DNA of 64,000 nt from Trebonia kvetii (GTDB lineage: Bacteria > Actinomycetota > Actinomycetes > Streptosporangiales > Streptosporangiaceae): positions 248,001 to 312,000 of the forward strand of contig NZ_RPFW01000004.1 of the NCBI RefSeq assembly GCF_007827045.1, written 5' to 3'. The position numbers were made by a program, and so were the translations under genes. Positions 60,680-64,000 of this stretch are shown in pieces. Below the pieces are notes generated by a model. The model saw only the letters and a program-made list of their open reading frames with translations, was not told the origin of the DNA and did not search any database. How positions within the stretch are numbered: the stretch's first letter is position 1; the number at the start of each line of letters is the position of its first letter.

Positions 60680-63412
60680 CTACAGCCGCGGGTCGACGGG
60701 CTCCGACTCGAGCGCGAGCACGCCGAACACGCACTCGTGCACCCGCCACAGCGGTTCGCCGCTGGCCACCCGGTCTAGCCCCTCGATGCCGAGCGCGTAC
60801 TCGCGCAGCGCGAGCGACCGCTTCTTGGCGACGGACCGGGTCCGCAGCCGTGCCAGGTTCTCCGGCTCGGTGTAGTCGGGGCCGTAGATGATCCGCAGGT
60901 ACTCACGGCCGCGCACCTTCAGCCCCGGCTGGGCCAGGCCCTTCGGCCCGCGGACCAGGCCCGAGGCTGGCTTGACCACCATGCCCTCGCCGCCGGACTC
61001 GGTCAGCGCCAGCCACCAGTCGGCGGCCGCCGCGCAGGAGGCGGCATCGGCGGTGTCCGCGTACACGTGCCTGGTCTGCGCGCACAGCTCCGGGTCGGCT
61101 GCCGCCAGCCGGGCGGCGACATCCAGGTGCCAGGAGTGCGGCTGAGTGGCGTGCGCGGCGCCCTCGGCGGCGAGCACCGTGAACGGCGCCAGCCGCAGCC
61201 CGTTCAGGCCGTCGACCGGCCAGCAGTACCGCTGGTAGGCGGCCGCGAAGCCGTCGGCGTTGGCCTGCCGGGACCGGGTCCGCGCGAGCAGGTCCGTGAG
61301 CGCTCCGGCTGAAGCGCTCCCGCGCGGCACGACGATGCCGTCGGCTTCCCCGGCTTCCCCGACCGCGCCGACTTCCCGGGCCGTGCCGGCCGCGCCGGCT
61401 TCCCCGGCCGTCCCGGCCGGCCCCGCGTCCGCCAGCCGCGTTACCGCCTGTTCAAGGACGGCGACCGCCGCCGGCAGTACCGCGCGGGCGGCGGCACCGA
61501 CCGCGCCGTACTGGTCGCGAAGCAGCTGCCCCGCCTTGGCCGACCATGGCAGCAGCTCCGCGTCGAGCAGCAGCCAGGAGGTGGACAGCTCGTCGAACAG
61601 CCCGGCCGCCGTCGCGGCGGACCGCACCCGGTCGAGCAGCGCGGCCGTCAGTTCCGCGCCGAAGAACGGCCGCCCGGTCCGTGTCCACACCGCACCGCCG
61701 CCCATGCCCGCGGTCACGCTGAAGCGGTTCATCGCATCGGCCTCGGACCGGCACACCAGGACCACGGCGCGCGAGCCCATGTGCTTCTCCTCGCACACGA
61801 CCTCGCGAACGCCAGCTTCGGCGAACGCCGCGAACGCCTGGTCCGGGTGCTCGAGCAGGTCGCCGTCCGGTGACGTGCTCACCGGGGACATGGTCGGAGG
61901 CAGGTACAGCAGCCAGCGCGGGTCGATCGCGAACCGGCTCATCACCTCAAGGGCGGCGGCCGCGTTCGCCTCGCCGATCTTGATCCGCGGCACGTAGCCG
62001 GTGTCGATGATCCTGGTGCCTGTCACGTCCGTGATGTCGAGCACGTCGGGCTCGCGCCGAGCCGCGACGGCGGGCACCGGGCCGGCAGTAGCAGCCGCGC
62101 GGGCGGCCGAGTCCGGGGCGCCCGCCGTCTCCGGCGCTCCTGCGCTGTCCGCGGAATCCGCAGAGACCGGCGGGAATGGCCTTGCGGGCTCGTAGTAGAC
62201 GCGGGCGGAGGGGGCGGAGACAAGAACCCGTTCGGGATAACTCAGTGCGGTGAGGGAGCCGCCGAACACACAGCCGGTGTCTAGGCACAGCGTGTTGTTC
62301 ACCCATTCCGGCGCGGGCACCGGCGTGTGACCGTAGAGCACCATGGCGCGGCCTCGGTAGTCCTCCGCCCACGGATAGCGAACGGGCAGTCCGTAGTCGT
62401 CGGTCTCGCCGGTGGTCTGCCCGTACAGGCAGAACGAGCGGACCCGGGCAGACGCGCGGCCCTGGAGCCGTTCCGACAGGCCCGCGTGCGCGACGACGAG
62501 CCGGCCGCCGTCGAGCACGTAGTGCCCGACGAGGCGGTCGAGGAACGCCTCGACCGCGGTGCGGAACTCCGCGGGTTCCGCCGCGAGCTGCGCGAGCGTG
62601 GTCTCGAGCCCGTGCGACACCCGGACGTTCTTTCCGCGCAGCGCGCGCAGCAGCTTGTCCTCGTGGTTGCCCGGCACGGCGAGCGCGGTGCCCGCCGCGA
62701 CCATGCCCATCGCCAGGCGCAGCACGCCGGGGGAGTCGGGGCCGCGGTCCACCAGGTCGCCGAGGAAGATGACACGCCGCCCCTCGGGGTGCGCCGCGTT
62801 CACCGGCCGCCCGGCCTCGTCGCGGTCGAGCGTGTAGCCGAGCTTCTCCAGCAGCGCGGTCAGCTCGGCGAGGCAGCCGTGCACGTCGCCGATCACGTCG
62901 AACGGCCCGGTCTCGTGCCGCAGATCGCTGTAGAGCCTGGTGCGGGTAATCGTCGCGGCCGCGATCTCGTCGGCGGAGCGGAGCACGTGCACCGTGCGGA
63001 ACCCCTCGCGCTTGAGGTTCCGCAGCGACTTGCGCAACGCCGCGTGCTGCCGCCTGATCACGTGCGCGCCGAAGTCGCGGTCCGCCCGCCCGGCGTTGCG
63101 CGCCTCGCACACCGACGCCGGCAGGTCGAGGACGATCGCGACGGGCAGCACGTCGTGCTCGCGGGCGAGCGCGACAAGCGGCGCCCTGGCGTCTGGCTGC
63201 ACGCTCGTCGCGTCGACGACGGTGAGCCGCCCGGCCGCGAGCCGCTTGCCCGCGATGTAGTGCAGCACGTCGAACGCGTCCACGGTGGCCGACTGGTCGT
63301 TCTCGTCGTCGGCGACGAGGCCGCGGCAGAAGTCGGAGGAGATCACCTCGGTCGGCATGAAGTTCGCCCGGGCGAACGTCGACTTACCCGACCCGGTCAC
63401 CCCGACGAGCAC
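60680..63412 (-). CDS. pnkp: Polynucleotide kinase-phosphatase-ligase (Pnkp), interrupted at its 5' end
   Basis: The RNA-repair enzyme Pnkp, with 5'-kinase (GVTGSGKST, residues 4-12), 2',3'-phosphatase of the calcineurin type (DVIGDVHGC, LGDLVDRGPDS, GNHEDK, HAGL) and C-terminal adenylyltransferase (nucleophile K543 in CEEKHMGSRAV). Coordinates give the longest uninterrupted frame, 910 aa from a GTG. The ancestral start is the ATG at 63446-63448, overlapping the hen1 stop as ATGA, but codon 8 is TAG (63425-63427) where homologues have Glu (IPELSLV). Translation may restart at the GTG at 63412, losing the first strand before the P-loop. The ligase region has a Gly/Ala/Glu-rich insert (about 61325-61430). 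Confidence 0.88.
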   Translation of the reverse strand: MLVGVTGSGKSTFARANFMPTEVISSDFCRGLVADDENDQSATVDAFDVLHYIAGKRLAAGRLTVVDATSVQPDARAPLVALAREHDVLPVAIVLDLPASVCEARNAGRADRDFGAHVIRRQHAALRKSLRNLKREGFRTVHVLRSADEIAAATITRTRLYSDLRHETGPFDVIGDVHGCLAELTALLEKLGYTLDRDEAGRPVNAAHPEGRRVIFLGDLVDRGPDSPGVLRLAMGMVAAGTALAVPGNHEDKLLRALRGKNVRVSHGLETTLAQLAAEPAEFRTAVEAFLDRLVGHYVLDGGRLVVAHAGLSERLQGRASARVRSFCLYGQTTGETDDYGLPVRYPWAEDYRGRAMVLYGHTPVPAPEWVNNTLCLDTGCVFGGSLTALSYPERVLVSAPSARVYYEPARPFPPVSADSADSAGAPETAGAPDSAARAAATAGPVPAVAARREPDVLDITDVTGTRIIDTGYVPRIKIGEANAAAALEVMSRFAIDPRWLLYLPPTMSPVSTSPDGDLLEHPDQAFAAFAEAGVREVVCEEKHMGSRAVVLVCRSEADAMNRFSVTAGMGGGAVWTRTGRPFFGAELTAALLDRVRSAATAAGLFDELSTSWLLLDAELLPWSAKAGQLLRDQYGAVGAAARAVLPAAVAVLEQAVTRLADAGPAGTAGEAGAAGTAREVGAVGEAGEADGIVVPRGSASAGALTDLLARTRSRQANADGFAAAYQRYCWPVDGLNGLRLAPFTVLAAEGAAHATQPHSWHLDVAARLAAADPELCAQTRHVYADTADAASCAAAADWWLALTESGGEGMVVKPASGLVRGPKGLAQPGLKVRGREYLRIIYGPDYTEPENLARLRTRSVAKKRSLALREYALGIEGLDRVASGEPLWRVHECVFGVLALESEPVDPRL

Positions 63413-63424
63413 GACGAGCGACAG

Positions 63425-63427
63425 CTA
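63425..63427 (-). other. In-frame amber codon 8 of pnkp
   Basis: From the ATG at 63448 the frame reads MSELSIP, TAG, then LSLVVLVGVTGSGKS. A single G-to-T change from GAG (Glu) would explain it. Sequencing error, readthrough and true inactivation cannot be told apart here. Confidence 0.85.
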
Positions 63428-63444
63428 GGGAATGGAGAGCTCGC

Positions 63445-64000
63445 TCATGCGGCACCACCGTTCGCGGTCACCTGGATGCCGGCATGTGCCGTGACAGTGC
63501 CAGTCGGGGCCCCGGCCTTGGTGAAGACCGCCAGCTGCGTCGGCGACCCGGCGGCGGGCGACTCCGGGCCGACCCCTGCGAACCGGACCTCGTACCGGTA
63601 AGCCGCGGCGACCCGGGAGGCCCACTCCCCGAACTGGACGCGGTCCCACTCGAACCGGTGGTCGCGGTGCCGAAGCGCGCCCTCGGCCATCTGGTACTCG
63701 GCGTTGTACTCGCGGTTCGGCGTGGTGACCACGACGGCGCCGGGCGCTGCGAACCCGAACACGGCGCGCTCGAGCGCGCCAAGCCGGTCCGGTTCGACGT
63801 GCTCGATGACCTCCATCAGCACGGCGGCGTCGAGTCCGGCGAGCCGTGCGTCCCGGTAGGTGAGCGAGGACTGGAACATGGTCAGCCGCGCCCGGCGTGC
63901 CTCGGGCATCCGGTCAAGGCGCAGCCGCCGCGCGGCCTGCGCGAGGGCCCTGGCGGACACGTCGGCGGCGATCACCTGGGCGAACGCGGCGTCGTGCAGC
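63445..64000 (-). CDS. hen1: Hen1 RNA 3'-terminal 2'-O-methyltransferase, C-terminal part (cut by window edge)
   Basis: The methyltransferase partner of bacterial Pnkp, which marks the repaired RNA 3' end with a 2'-O-methyl group to prevent renewed cleavage. The visible 185 residues are the end of the catalytic domain: VLMEVIEHVEPDRL with metal-binding Glu and His, VVTTPNREYN and LRHRDHRFEWDRVQF, all diagnostic for Hen1. The upstream part, including the SAM-binding motif, lies beyond base 64000. Its TGA overlaps the pnkp ATG (ATGA), so both are translated from one message. The family pair repairs RNAs cut by ribotoxins. Confidence 0.92.
   Translation of the reverse strand, partial: LHDAAFAQVIAADVSARALAQAARRLRLDRMPEARRARLTMFQSSLTYRDARLAGLDAAVLMEVIEHVEPDRLGALERAVFGFAAPGAVVVTTPNREYNAEYQMAEGALRHRDHRFEWDRVQFGEWASRVAAAYRYEVRFAGVGPESPAAGSPTQLAVFTKAGAPTGTVTAHAGIQVTANGGAA

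Overview
The window is high-GC DNA with dense coding on both strands. GTG and TTG starts, MMPL transport, several two-component and one-component regulators, an ECF-type sigma factor, a Cys-type glutathione peroxidase and GH42/GH53 galactan enzymes all suggest a soil actinobacterium of the filamentous type. I cannot place the genus. No tRNA, rRNA, CRISPR array or intact transposase was recognised.

Layout. 0-10 kb: the end of a patatin-like lipase, a PlsC-like acyltransferase, an MMPL exporter divergent from a NarL-type two-component pair, a UppP phosphatase carrying a very large prion-like insertion, and a BlaI/M56 sensor pair. 9.8-22.5 kb: fhs, hypothetical and lipoprotein genes, a MetE-like methyltransferase, a glutamine-synthetase-like enzyme, DoxX/MarR, a TauE exporter, a GATase, an ECF sigma factor with a SnoaL-like tail and a DUF1345 protein. 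22.5-31.1 kb: a complete galactan-use locus (LacI regulator, two permeases, binding protein, GH42 beta-galactosidase, secreted GH53 endo-galactanase) with two matching operator-like sites in the divergent promoter. 31.5-34.4 kb: a hydrolase, two paralogous secreted beta-barrel candidates and a glutathione peroxidase.

34.5-57.9 kb: the most unusual part. Seven copies or variants of a palindrome with consensus TGACTGAAYRTTCAGTCA lie in front of a class III aminotransferase (two copies), a spermidine/putrescine-type ABC transporter, a TetR gene (with the transporter ATPase behind it) and its divergent CrtI-like oxidoreductase, a DAO-type oxidoreductase/cupin pair and a divergent acyl-CoA dehydrogenase, and, as a weak variant, over the start of a Rieske oxygenase. 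I infer one TetR regulon for uptake and oxidative breakdown of an amine. Inside the region are an ADP-forming acyl-CoA synthetase, an SDR, a TPR-LuxR regulator, a methyltransferase and a WYL regulator. Two copies of a structured intergenic repeat of about 95 bp lie at convergent gene ends.

57.9-64 kb: small metabolic genes and, at the edge, a Hen1-Pnkp RNA-repair cassette. hen1 and pnkp overlap by ATGA, but pnkp codon 8 is an in-frame amber codon where the family has Glu. Gene decay is also visible as a GNAT remnant with an internal deletion and as a pentapeptide-repeat gene whose tail runs into the out-of-frame end of a PQQ-type beta-propeller gene.
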